This document shows, one piece after another, positions 36,525 through 47,876 of a stretch of 64,000 nt of DNA. Source of the stretch: Silene latifolia (lineage: Eukaryota; Streptophyta; Magnoliopsida; Caryophyllales; Caryophyllaceae); assembly GCF_048544455.1 (NCBI RefSeq), contig NC_133536.1:37590652-37654651 (forward strand). The letters run 5' to 3'. A program made the translations under genes and the position numbers. A model generated the notes under the pieces. The model had not been told where the DNA came from, searched no databases, and was given only the letters and a program-made list of their open reading frames with translations. Each line of letters opens with the position of its first letter. Position 1 is the first letter of the stretch.

Positions 36525-37362
36525 CATAATCGGAAGATAACCCCAAATAAACAGAGGTCACTGTTTCATTCTAGTAGCAATTGACTACTTCACCAAGTGG
36601 GTAGAAGCGGCTTCCTACACTGCTCTTACGGCTAAAAATGTGGCAAAATTCATACAAAACAACATCATCTGTCGATATGGTTGCCCACATGAGATCATCA
36701 GCGATAACGGATCACACTTCCAAGCTGAAACCGAGCAATTGCTAGCCAAATACAAGATTAAGCATCACCACTCTTCGCCCTATAGACCACAGACTAACGG
36801 CGCGGTAGAGGCGGCAAACAAGAACGTTGTCACAATTCTCAAGAAAATGACTGACAACTATAGAGATTGGCCAAGCAAGATACCCTTTGCTTTATGGGGA
36901 TATCGCACATCAGTTAGGACGCCCACTGGGGCTACTCCTTTCTATTTGACCTATGGCATGGAGGCCGTGCAACCAGTCGAGCTAGAAATACCATCCTTGC
37001 GTATTCTACTCGAAAGCCAGATCCCTGAAGTCGATTGGAAGAGGGATAGATATGAAGAACTCATCCTCCTGGATGAACGTAGGCTACGCGCCTTACATAA
37101 TGTCCAAACATATCAAGCACGTATCAAACGAGCTTTCAACAAAAGAGTTAGGCCAAGAAACATCAAAGAAGGAGACTTAGTACTCAAATCGGTTAGAGCT
37201 CTTTTACCTGTCGACCCAAGGGGAAAATTCAAACCTAATTGGGCCGGACCATACCTAGTCAAATCCATACTTCCAGGGGGTGCGGTTAGAATCACAGACC
37301 TAGATGGGAATGAGTTTTCGAACCCCACAAATCTTGACCAACTGAAACGATACTATGCCTAG
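36525..37362 (+). pseudogene. integrase core and C-terminal domain, right Tat element
   Basis: After the frameshift the catalytic core continues (AIDYFTKWVEA, ISDNGSHF, SPYRPQTNGAVEAANK), with Asp and Glu residues typical of D,D(35)E integrases. Then comes ALWGYRTSVRTPTGATPFYLTYGMEAV, and a C-terminal region with GDLVLKSVRALLPVDPRGKFKPNWAGPYLV. No chromodomain is visible. The ORF from 36640 is open to a normal stop at 37360-37362. A few stops lie in the first 100 bp around the shift. Confidence 0.88.
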
Positions 37363-37905
37363 ATTAGGACAAAAAACGCGCCTCGCGTAAACCCATGTGT
37401 CGCTCTTGTGGCACTAAATAAACGGCCCCTGGCCAAGCTGAAATAAGCTAAGTGTCACTATGCTCTTGCATTTTGACAAGACTGTCATCCTCATATCATC
37501 AAATAAACTAAATTCGCACCTTGAGAACAAGCAAAAGCTCATGCTTATTTTCTATGTTCATTACAAGCTCTTGCTTTGAACAATTATTCTTTTACATTTA
37601 CTCGAACTACGCGCAAGGGTTTGATTTCGCTTTTTAAGTGAATACGTAGGCAATCCTTCACAGGATTCAACCCGCTATACCTAAAATGTAAATAGAAGGA
37701 CATTTGCATTGCATTTGAAATTCGACAAGAATAATAAAAGAAAATCACGGCGGTTTCTTAACCATTCAACCTTTTTTATTCGTTTCATTTTCTAATAATA
37801 ATAGTACGCTACATAATAAAAATAGAATAGGCTAGGATTCTAAAAACCCCTCCTTTTTATTACAAATAATAATAATAATAATCAAATAATAATAAAGGAC
37901 TCGGG
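37363..37905 (+). other. spacer between integrase and antisense gene B
   Basis: No coding on either strand. AT-rich with ATA/AAT runs near 37795 and 37868. It holds the 3' flank of both the sense pol and antisense gene B, which converge here. Confidence 0.5.
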
Positions 37906-38704
37906 CTATTCCTCCATCTTTCCCTTGCCCTTGTCAGTCTTGTCATACTTCTTGTCACGACCTCGAGCCGGGCGCTCTTGCACCACTTCAGACCTAATCA
38001 CCAACGGTCTTTCTCGAGGCCTGACTCTTCCATTCTTGCTAACCACCATTTCCGCAACAGGAGTAGTCTTTGATTTCTTCAAGGATGAATGACCTGAAAT
38101 CCAGCTTCTTCTTCTCCTTCGTCGATGCTTCTCCTTCTCTTTCTCTCCCTCGCGCACCTTGTAGTCGATGTGCTCGCGTTTCCTCGTCTCTCGCGTTCTT
38201 CCGAAGTCGCAGCCTTTCTCCACCTCAGATAGGAATCCGACACCCACAAAGCATTGGCGGAGAAGCTCAAGAACCACATGTTCCTTTGGGCCCACTTGAT
38301 AGCCCACTCTCTTCGGCTCTCGGTGGTAAGCGCCACAAAGATCTGCATGAACGGTATCAAGCCTCGGGATAGTCCGCACCGGCCCGACTTGCCTCATCAA
38401 TCTTTCCGGAAAGATGCATACCATGAACTCCAACCCCGGAATGCGCACGGACCTAGTGGGATCCAAAGAAGACACTCCGGGACAGGACTTGAGATGCCAC
38501 CACGGTACAACCCACCTAATCAACGGGCCATCATCATTCTTCAGCTTGTTCTTCCAATAGTCACAGACCCGGGTGAAGTCCACCATGTACAACCGCGTCC
38601 TCATCGCAATCATACGGGAATGATAGGAAAGTGCATGAACTGGGGGCTCGAGCAGTCGGAACCGTTCCATAAGCCAAACCTACCAAAAGCAGGTATTAGA
38701 CACC

Positions 38705-38756
<52 letters not shown>

Positions 38757-39412
38757 GAAAAAGAGAAAGGGTGTCTTTTACCTGTAAGATGACGGGACTC
38801 CCCAAAAGCGGCAGATCGCGGTTGGATTTCTTATTATCCAAACCCAAGATAATCTCCCCTAAGCACAAACAAGCTGGGCTCCTGCGCAGCTCCATTTGCT
38901 CGATAAGACCCAAAAGACGGGGATCACCTCGCAAATCTTCATCAACGTGCCCATGGAAGACGTACACATGCAGCAAAAAAAAAGCCAAAGGCTCTTTTCC
39001 CGCAACATAAGAGACGGTGGGGTCGCCCTATTGATGAATCGGTCTACAAAGTCCAAAGATTCTCACGCCTTTCGGGGTAACTAAACGATCCACCTCGAGT
39101 CTAGTCAATCCAAGCAAGTCTCTGAATTTGGTCTTATACCCTTGTGAAGTGGAAGGAATGGCGGGTAGATGCTCGGGGTCCCACCCACCAATAGCACAAT
39201 TTCTTCCTAAAAGGACAAATATCACCACCTGGGAACGCGAAAACATGACAATTTGGGTCCCAGTAGTCAAGGTAAGCATCCAAGAACGGTTTTACCACCT
39301 TAATGAGTTTCAAACTCAATAGAGACCCAAGGTTATGAGAACCCATGTCGTGCTTCTCAATATTCGAGAATTCATTAGTCCATTCCTTCAAGCGGATCTC
39401 CAAAGTATTCAT
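37906..39412 (-). pseudogene. antisense gene B: PMD-related (DUF7745-like) protein, two or more exons
   Basis: Minus strand. It starts at ATG 39412 (MNTLEIRLKEW..) with a block SLLSLKLIKVVKPFLDAYLD followed by YWDPNCHVFAF, like the conserved N-terminal block of plant retrotransposon proteins annotated as DUF7745 and relatives of the plant mobile domain. A frameshift lies near 39200 and a TAG at 39028-39030; beyond it the frame continues (FHGHVDEDLRGDPRLLG, LCLGEIILGLD). A GT-AG intron (38781-38680, 102 bp) joins in phase 0 to exon 2 (VW.ERFRLLEPPVHALSYH), which runs to a stop at 37906 and ends with a Lys/Arg-rich nuclear-type tail. A TATA box lies about 100 bp upstream. The domain name is from memory; function unknown. 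Confidence 0.72.
38680..38781 (-). other. intron of antisense gene B containing poly-T50
   Basis: On the minus strand it starts GTAAAAGACACC and ends TTTTGGTAG. The middle is 50 uninterrupted T (plus-strand A at 38706-38755), an extreme polypyrimidine tract. Protein homology within the family continues smoothly across the junction. Confidence 0.75.
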
Positions 39413-39512
39413 GATGACAAATTTTCTCTTGAAAATTTATTTTTGGGAGTTTTTATGAGATTAACGGAGAAAAGACGGAAGAATTATATGATTTAAAGCT
39501 TCGTCGACGCTT

Positions 39513-39521
39513 CTATTTATA
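39513..39521 (-). promoter_or_regulatory. TATA box of antisense gene B
   Basis: On the minus strand TATAAATAG lies in ATTAGTATAAATAGAAGC, nearly the same 18-bp context as the LTR TATA box. It is about 100 bp upstream of the gene B ATG and just downstream of a CGCAGC palindrome module at 39565-39625. Confidence 0.65.
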
Positions 39522-40339
39522 CTAATTGCTGTTTCCAAAATCCGCAAGGAGAGACAAACTTGGGAACAAAGCGCACTCTGCTGCGCCTATTCAAAGCGAC
39601 GCAGCTCATGCTGCGCCTCTTCCCCAGGCTCACTCTCTGTGATTTCCGCGTTTGGATCTTTCCTAATTCTATAACGAATAATTTCCTATTCCTACGGGAT
39701 TTTATTTTGGTAAATACGAGCAGTTTACCATGTTTCAAACTTCCTAAATTCGCGGGCACGCATTTCGAGGCGACGTCGACACCTTCGCCATTTTCATCGC
39801 ACTTAATTCTTCTTTTTATTATTATTCTAATTCATTTATTTATTCTTAGGAAATAAATTTCATTTTAATTAAATTTCATAAATTTCATTTTAATTTCATT
39901 TTTCGGAAATAATTTTCTTTTGTTTTCATTTTTTTAACAAATTCCAACATTTTCATTTCTACACTTATAGATTTCTATTTTTTCTTTTTTTTAGGGGGTA
40001 ACCCTCCCTACCGTCCGGTCATTTCCGACAAAATTTTTGCATTTTTGCATTTTTTGTATCCTTTTGAGTCTCTTTTTGCGCTAATTAAGACCATATGTGT
40101 ATAAAATGTATGTTTTGGTGTGATTTCCATGTAAATTTCGGCAGCATGACGGCGTAAACCGTTGTCTACCAAACCTGTTCAAGAACTAACCTGCGGTACA
40201 AACAACACCACCCCAGCAGTAAAGGCACTCAGGCCAATCATATATACAAAGTCCAAGCAACCGGGGGCTTGCGCCCCAAACAAGTCCAAAAATGTTCAAA
40301 ATCAGATGTACAAGTCTACAAAACTACGCCAAACTACTC
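39522..40339 (-). other. intergenic spacer between antisense genes A and B
   Basis: Contains the upstream region of gene B, with the GC-rich modules at 39565-39625. An AT-rich T-tract region (39800-39990) and a GGGGGTAACCCTCCC near-palindrome near 39995 are also present. No ORF with a recognisable domain. Confidence 0.5.
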
Positions 40340-43306
40340 GATGGACACCCTCCAACTCAAGAACCCTCGCCGTAAGAGCAAAGAAATCTCGGCGTCCCGA
40401 AACTCGAGCTCCTCGACAAGCGAGCCGTCTCCTCCCGAGATCGGGCCAACTCTCGCTCCCGGCTCGCGGTCACCCCAGAAACAACAAATTGGCTCATGTC
40501 AATGAACTCAAACAAAACTGAAAATCAAAAATCAAAAGAAATCAAACGAGGTTCATACCTGACGACCTCGACCACCGACGAGTGCCTCGATGGCGGTAGC
40601 TCGTAGCCGGTTGGCCACCCTCCATAGTGCCACGAACCGAGATGGCGCGACCTGCATTTCAAAAGAATTCTCAGTAAAGTGAACAAGTTCAATCAAATGT
40701 GTTCTTACACGAAGGGTATATAAGCTGGTGGCTCACCCTCCGAATCAGATGCTGCCAGTCGTCTAGGCCAGCATCCGTCACAGCTACGTCGAAGTCACGC
40801 AACTCGGAGATCGTCGTCCTCCCAGTCGCGTCAGTGTACTCAAGAGTCTCGGGGTACACTGGGGGCTCGATGCCCGCTGCCTCAACCTCCTGCAAGGACA
40901 AATAGCTCCCATTAATCGATGATCTTTCGTCGTAATTCTCAAAATCAAATCAAGAAAAATAAAAGATACTCACCACTACTGGCCAGTACGCCAACCTCCC
41001 GTAAAGGAACGCCGAGTAGTCCTCGCCGAGCGAGAAGAAGGTCGTCGCGCCGGCACTAGCCAGTCCGCCTCCCTCTCGGCCTCGCAGGGCTCCCTAAACA
41101 TCGTCCTCGGAGGGTCAATAGGAACCGTGAACGCGCCCGAGAGCACCGACGAGCCAAACGCTCGCCCGGATACCACACAGACCCATCGACGTCCACAACA
41201 AAGAAATGACTCGGGCTCCTAGGTCGAAGGACCTTAGCGACAAAAGGGGGCGCTCCAGCGTACTCCGCCCAAGGTCTGGGCACCCACTGCGACAAGTTAA
41301 GGCAAAGATCATTCCTATGATCAAGTGAAAGCAAAGTACAAGAGATGTAAATACGAGTGGGATACTCACGCTGCTCAGCTGAAGGGCGTTCACATCCCGC
41401 CGGTAGACGTTGTGAGAAGAGCGCTTGCTCTTCGTCCGGCACATCACCCAATCCCTCACCACGGGATAGGCCTTCTCCAGCGGCTCTGTCCTCTTGGGCG
41501 CGAGACTGGGGAAGTAAGAGTACACCCATGCCTGTAAAACAAAATAATCAATGACGATCTTTCGTGTTTCAATAAAGAAAGGAATTTACTTTGGAAGGTT
41601 CATACCTCCAACAGTAGTCCAGTCCGACAGCGCCGGAGAAGTCCCCTTCTCCATCAACTCGGACGAACCATGGCCCTCATGAAGCGGATGAGGACCGCCA
41701 AACCAAATTGACCCGGTCCCGCGCCTAGGGAACTCGGGTTAGAAAGGAAGGGAAGAAGCTTCGTCGACAGCCTCTCGCCCTTGTCTCCGAGGTAAATCGA
41801 AGACAGAACCACCAAAGCCACGGGCGAGCCTTCGCTCACCAGACAGGAGGAGGAGGAGCGGTCTCCCTCCCATCAATCGTCACCGCCGGGGTCTTCCCGC
41901 AAAGTAGTCTCGGACATAGGTACTGGATACCAAACCCGATCGCAACTGCCCTTTGCGATAAGTTCCACCGATCAATCTCCTCGCCTCGGCCGAATCCGCC
42001 CTCATAGCGCTCTCCGGCCACACCATCTCCTCGGTCCCCACACGGCGGACCAGAAATCATGCCGTAGTCCTCCGTAGTAACTCCCACCTCACCAAAAGGC
42101 AGGTGAAACGTGGAAGTCGTATCCCAGAATCGATCCAAGAAAGCGCGGACCAGGCTAAGGTTAGCCCGCAACTTCCTCTTCACGATATCCCTCTAGACCT
42201 GAACCAGAGGACCAAACGCTCCACGCTCGATCATGGCCCTCTCCTCCGCCGACAGCCGCTCGTAGTGCTCCATCGCTGTCGTGTAACCCGAGAACGACCT
42301 GATGTTCCCGGCCTCCTATTATGATTTGAAACAAAGCTATCTTTAGTTTTGAATGAAATTTGCAAGAAGTTTGGATAAAAAGAATGAAAGAGAATAGGTA
42401 ATGAGTAGTGAATTCTTATTTACCAAGCTCTTCACCGTCCTGTAGGACAGGTGACCCTCTGCAGCCCACACGAGGTGCCTACTCTCCCAAGTCTCAGCCC
42501 ACGCGGGAGCTCCCCTCAGCTGACGACCTCCTCGCCTGACGTTGGCCCGTCTCGGGGCCTCTTCCTCCTCCTCGTGTGCCTCGTCTCCAGTAACCATCAC
42601 CGCAGCGGTGAGGGTCTGCTCCAAAGCCTCCTCAACCGTAACAACGTCTATCTCCATGGGAGTCCTCCCAGAAGTAGAAGCCTCATCACCTGCAACATTA
42701 AAGTAAATTTAAGCCGCGTCACATGACGACAAGCCTTTGTTAAGAAGTTTTCGAGCCTCCAGAGCCCTGAAAACTGTCCTTTCTGGCCATCTTTGGCCAT
42801 ATTCCCGCCAACCCAATCACTCATGTGATAAATTGGGTCAAGTCAAGTCCAAGTCAAGGCCTAGTTCCGGGTTCAAATCGAAAATTCGGCAGCACTTCGT
42901 TATAACGGCGATTATGCCCTAGAAAGGTGCCTTGAAAAAGTTGTCATGAACCAAAATTTCGAGATGACAGGAAGTTTACCCATCATCCAAGGATCCCAAA
43001 TATCAAATCTCATCGCCAATGGACAATCCAAGGCTATTTTCGAAGCAATTTACGGTTCAGCTGTAAAACCGTCTCAAAATTCGCTCAAGGGCTCAAAACT
43101 CTATGAAAATTCAAAGCAAATACATGGTTATGTTCCTAACATTGCCTACTATCCATTTCTAGCATCAATTTGGCAAAGCAAATCCATTTGGGGGAAAAGC
43201 GCCAAATTTTCGATCAAAAGGGTCGAAAACCTTAATTCTCGCGGCTCAAAATTCGACAAATGTAGATGATTAATGCAGGATTAAGACACATACCTCGATT
43301 AGTCAT
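40340..43306 (-). pseudogene. antisense gene A: plant mobile domain (PMD) protein, about eight exons
   Basis: Minus-strand exons by eye: 43306-43294 (start ATG, 13 nt), 42689-42424, 42315-41606, 41531-41370, 41286-40974, 40889-40737, 40651-40559, and a last one starting near 40506 or 40517. All introns are GT..AG and most junctions are phase 0. Exon 2 has acidic runs (EEEEE) and LVWAAEGHLSYRTVKSL. Exon 3 carries the PMD core: AFLDRFWDTTSTFHLPFGEV then TTEDYGMISG. Exon 4 carries VYSYFPSLAPKR, a typical later PMD block. The last exon looks coiled coil. Defects: TAG at 42193-42195, a frameshift near 41850 and more in exon 5. PMD proteins are plant-specific, related to MAIN/MAIL1 and found in transposable elements; biochemical role unclear. 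Confidence 0.75.
42316..42423 (-). other. intron of gene A between exons 2 and 3
   Basis: 108 bp on the minus strand, starts GTAAATAAG, ends CATAATAG, phase 0. One of the clearest introns in the antisense unit. Confidence 0.75.
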
Positions 43307-43446
43307 GTTTAAAGCAAGCTTTTGGATCAAACCTCGACGGAAATGGTGAAGATTTGAGAGAGAAATTGAAGGAAATGTATTTCGAAATAATGAATTTTAA
43401 TCCTTCTGATTTCGCGTTTTTACGCGAAATAGCCAATTTGGGGAAA

Positions 43447-43505
43447 AGACGCAGAAGCGCCTGCGCCTCTTCCAAGAGACGCAGCTCTGCTGCGCGCTCT
43501 TCCTT
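43447..43505. repeat. CGCAG..CTGCG module upstream of gene A
   Basis: GC-rich imperfect palindrome (GACGCAG..CTGCTGCGC with CTCTTCC) about 140-200 bp upstream of the gene A start codon. Related modules are in each LTR (three per LTR), upstream of gene B (39565-39625) and in the left LTR fragment (7098-7165, 7697-7760). Confidence 0.8.
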
Positions 43506-43639
43506 GTGTTCCCTCCATACGAATTTTCAAAAATTCGTTATGAGTTCGTTATTAGTGGGCCCATCTTTGGTGCGCCTCTTCTTCAACGCTATTATATTTT
43601 TTGGTCCGTTTCGATGGTTTTCTTTCGTTCCGGCCCTCG

Positions 43640-43765
43640 TTTTATCCAGCGCAGTAATATTTTGCAGTATTGCTCAAATCATTTTATCCCGCGCAGTAAT
43701 ATTTTGCAGTATTGCTCAATTCATTTTATCCAAATAGCAGAGTATTTTGCAAGATCGCTCACTCA
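43640..43765 (+). repeat. 42-bp tandem repeat, three copies
   Basis: Units begin TTTTATCC at 43640, 43682 and 43724. The first two are almost identical (GCGCAGTAATATTTTGCAGT inside), the third is diverged. A second, looser duplication (TTGAGACCGGACGCAAGC and TTGAGACCGACGCAAGC) follows at about 43829-43910. Confidence 0.85.
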
Positions 43766-44385
43766 AGATTTCTCCCACGACGATCAAGATGTTCCTAGTC
43801 GTCAATATTTCCCCAGCAAGAGTTTGTTTGAGACCGGACGCAAGCAGATTCAACCTCAAGTTTTTGCCGAGTTCGCTTGAGACCGACGCAAGCGGATTCC
43901 CCCAGCAGTTTCTACCGACGTCCTGCTGCTTTCAATATTTCTTGTTTCCCCGCGGAGGCCGACAGGGTGTCGTTCTCCAGAAGTTCCTATACCCAAAACT
44001 TAGCCACCTTTAGGTTGAACTTATATTTGGCCTCCTTCCCGTCAATGCTTTCCTTTAGGGCCCCACACCCTAGCACCAATCCTTATATAACTTTTAGGTC
44101 TTACCCTTAGCTCCCATGCTCAAACCTTAGCTCCTACGCAACTCCGAAAGCATCTCGAGAAAGAAGTCTCAGGTATGGTTTCTTCTTATGGCTGGCGAGC
44201 CTCCTTACGTAGTCTAATGGACTTTAAACGACCCTCCCCGATAGTCGACAGACTCTAAAATGTTCCCGACGACAGTCCTTGGTTCGAACCCCTTGAGCCG
44301 CCTCGCGTCGCTATAGTCGTCAGGTTGTAATCTTCGATTGACCTGATGGCTATACTTTGACTTTTGCCTTGTCCAAGCCTCAGTC
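43766..44385 (+). other. 3' untranslated region before the polypurine tract
   Basis: No coding evidence. Polypurine tract and LTR follow. Confidence 0.5.
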
Positions 44386-44398
44386 AAAGTGGGGGCTC
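44386..44398 (+). promoter_or_regulatory. polypurine tract of the right Tat element
   Basis: AAAGTGGGGGCTC directly before the 3' LTR, a typical Tat-lineage tract for plus-strand priming. Confidence 0.85.
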
Positions 44399-46795
44399 TG
44401 TAGATACCTCATTTCTGCACCTCCCGCAAACCACCCGGTGATGATTGGGCCGCATGTTTGATTCGCGGAATGATTTGTGACAGTTCATAAGATTATCGTC
44501 AAGTGTTTGCTCAAATATTAATGTCGACCTCTTAGTTGTCATCTACGTCCTGATACGGTCGTTTTGGCAGTAATTAGAGTACATTCGGAGTCCGGGTCAA
44601 AAACCGTCTCCATTTTCTCGATAATCGTTAAATCCCGAGTCGGAATGTTCTGGAATGTTCCGGATATTTCTATTCCATATTTCACAAATTTTATCTTTTG
44701 GCAAATAATATCCCGTAATATTCATAAGATAATCGAATTATTTCCGTCCTACCATAACTCAAACACGGAAATCTTTCTTCAAAGAGAGGAAACCTCCTCG
44801 GGAACAGACGCAGAGCGCCGCGCCTCTTCCAAGGGACGCAGTGGCTGCTGCGCCTCTTCCCAGGCCCTTCTTTGCATGATTTACGTATCTTTTTTATATC
44901 TTTCCGAGATTCACTTCCAAAGAGTCTCCGAAACCCTATTCCTTCACGTGATTAGTATAAATAGGAGCCTTCGCTCCTCATATTTCTCACGCGAGTGTCC
45001 GCCCTTCTCTTCTCCCTTTGCATTCTAGACTTCGTTCTTACTAATTGGCGCCTACGTGCTTGGACTTCCGACCACGTAAGCTCGGATCCTTCCGGGTACC
45101 AGCCTCTCCGTTGCATGACCGACCAATTTGACCAACTACATTCAATCAACCTAAATTAATCAATCGTTTTCCTCTTACGAGGGCACTCTCTTTGCATTCG
45201 CGTCGAGCATTCACTAGTCGATATCTTAGTTCATCTCGTTCCGTCAACATGTAAATCTGAGGGTGTAAATTCCTCTTTTATTTATTGTATTTTAATTATC
45301 GTATCGCCATTGTAAGATTTATGTCGAAAACACCATTAAAATCGATTTCTAAAACCGTGCTTTAAAACTCTGTTTTTGCGGATTTCCAGTAGACAGACGT
45401 CGAGAAAAGACGCAGAATCGCCGCGCCTCTTGAAGGAGCGCAGCTTCTGCTGCGCCTCTTCGTGGCCGCCGCAGCTTCTCGCTTCTTTTCTTCTTCCTTC
45501 GTCCTCTGTAATTCGTCACTCTTGTTTTGATTGTTTCGTTTGTTTGTTAATTCTTCGTCATAAGTAGTATATAATTCACATCATCATTAATTCGTATAAT
45601 TCATTGTTAATCCGACTTAAATCCCAAGTAATTCAATACTTGCGGGTTTTCGTCATTCAATTCAAACCCGGGTTTTGGAGGTTCGATTCATCCATATTGA
45701 ACCTCTAGAACTCGTCATTGATACATTCTAACCTGTCTTTTGTCATGTATTCATCATTAGTTCGTCATATATCATTATATCTAACCTAGTTAATTTATTT
45801 CAACAGAGGACTCATTAATGTCTCTCATTCATTCATGTAATTAATCCGTTTAATTCCGTCTCATTCATGTTTTACTGTTTTATGACCCATTCATATGTTA
45901 AACAACATGTTAATCACTTTCATCCGAGTAATTATTATTAATTAACCATTAAAATCATCAATTGACATTAACGATTTGCGCTTCGGCTTCACGGCCTGAA
46001 CTCACCCTTGAAAAGACGCAAAGAATCGCTGCGCCTCTTCCAGAGGCGCGATCTTCTTTGCGCTGTTCCAAGATGAGTTCTGTCCCGGAACTCCGTTTCT
46101 GCCTTGACCTAGTTTAATTAGTTTGCATATTAACTAATTATTAGCCGTAATATCACTAACTTCTGTTCGTCTATTTATTTAATTCTTCCTTTTATTCTTT
46201 TATTCTTTTTTCTCAAATCATCCGTTTTAAAGGTATTTTCGACATAAATCGCCTATCTCAATGTAATTAATGTATTTTCTTTTATTGTATTTCTTTTATT
46301 TCTTTTATTGTTTGTTTGTTTTCACATGTAAATGAGCATTAAATCCTACTTCGACCCAATTGTATGCTAATTATGTGTCAACCGACTTAGTCTAATCTTC
46401 ACATGTTAGGATTAATCTATGGGTGTTGCATTGCATGCATATAGCCGACGATATATCGAGTATAGACAACTTCCCTAATCATTAGTAGAGGCCGCTATCG
46501 AGGCGGGCGGGATTAGGTGTTCGATCAAAAGAGCTTCCTAATACGTACCCTCACCCCTTACTCCAGATCTCCGTGAGCACCCGTGTTCATTGGCATCCAC
46601 GAGAGTCATTCTAGACATAGAATGCTAAGGGTAACGATTGCTTAGTGTTCATGTCACTACTTTGTGTCTTGACATGACACGAGGTATTCGAACGGTTCCA
46701 ATTTCCCATAAAAATTGGTGGCGACTCCATACAAAATGCAAACGCTTGTTCCCCGTTTCTCACCAAGCGCCCCCGTGGGCGGCCCGCTGTCCACA
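44399..46795 (+). repeat. 3' LTR of the right Tat element
   Basis: 2397 bp, starts TGTAGATACCTC, ends GTCCACA, followed by the target duplication ACTTT. TATA box at 44956-44964. GC modules at about 44800-44865, 45410-45475 and 46010-46060 differ from those of the 5' LTR, while the rest is nearly identical. Confidence 0.95.
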
Positions 46796-47339
46796 ACTTT
46801 ACATGTTAATTTGACTGTTTTCATAGCTTAATGCCCTTAAGAGAATCCGGCTATGCCTTATTTCGAATGTATGTTGCATCCTTTTTGCGGGTTGCTATGG
46901 TCACCATTTCTTTTTCTGATTTCTGGAGTATTGCTGCTGATAAATCGGGTGTGGGTTATTCATGTTTTTAAGCGTGTTCATTCCCGTCTCAACCCGGGCT
47001 TATGTTTGTCTTGAATGAAACGAAGATGGCTGTTGGAAAACCTGTTTCGTGCCGTGTCTGGACTGTTTCCGCTCTCTGGTTTGGGACGGACAAATCAGTC
47101 CCTCGGAATGGCTTTCGTACTTATTTTACTCATGATAAGATTGTCACATGTACATTTAATTTTTCCCACTTGAAAAACCCGGTGGTAGTATCGTGCTTGC
47201 CCCCTATCTTGGGCGGCTGTTTACAGACCTTCTAGCAGCCGCGAGTGATTTCTGGTGGTCATTTTGCCGGGGTTTAAGACCTGTTTTGGATAGGTTCTTG
47301 AAGGGTAAGGAATGGTTAGTATGTACGGTGAATGGGGTG

Positions 47340-47586
<247 letters not shown>

Positions 47587-47876
47587 CGTCTCAAGCATGT
47601 TATATGTCCATCTTCTGGTTACATGATAGCTATTCGGGTGAGTTTTGGTGAGCATTGGTGGTGTTTGCGGGCTAACCATGAGCCTGGCATGGCGGCTGGG
47701 TGGTTGTGGTGGCCGGCTGTGGACTGGCGGCACGACCACGGCCTAGCCACGGTTCGCGGTGAGTTTGGGCAGTAGTCGGTTGACATGTTGATTGGGTAGT
47801 ATACATGCTTAGTATGTCATCCTTTTGGTTTTTATTTTGGGCTCACCTTCTTATAATGTTTGGACTCAAATTATTA

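Larger units (their letters stand above)
27400..46795 (+). mobile_element. Tat/Ogre-like Ty3/gypsy retrotransposon with two antisense genes
   Basis: 19,396 bp. LTRs are 27400-29809 and 44399-46795 (TGTAGATACC..TGTCCACA) and the target duplication is ACTTT at 27395-27399 and 46796-46800. In sense order it has a primer binding site, leader, gag, protease, RT, RNase H, a second archaeal-type RNase H and integrase (to 37362). Then come 7 kb carrying two genes in antisense orientation, short tandem repeats, a polypurine tract and the 3' LTR. Dual RNase H, lineage-specific gag and pol motifs, an arginine-type PBS and 3' tandem repeats agree with the Tat/Ogre group; Silene Retand is also described as carrying a tandem repeat. 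Several stops and frameshifts make it non-functional. LTR similarity is very high outside GC-rich modules, so insertion was recent. Confidence 0.93.

Noticed and set aside
41325-41554. Plus-strand ORFs opposite exon 4 of gene A
   Set aside because: Shadows of the GC-rich antisense exons; the minus strand has the PMD motifs and splice sites.
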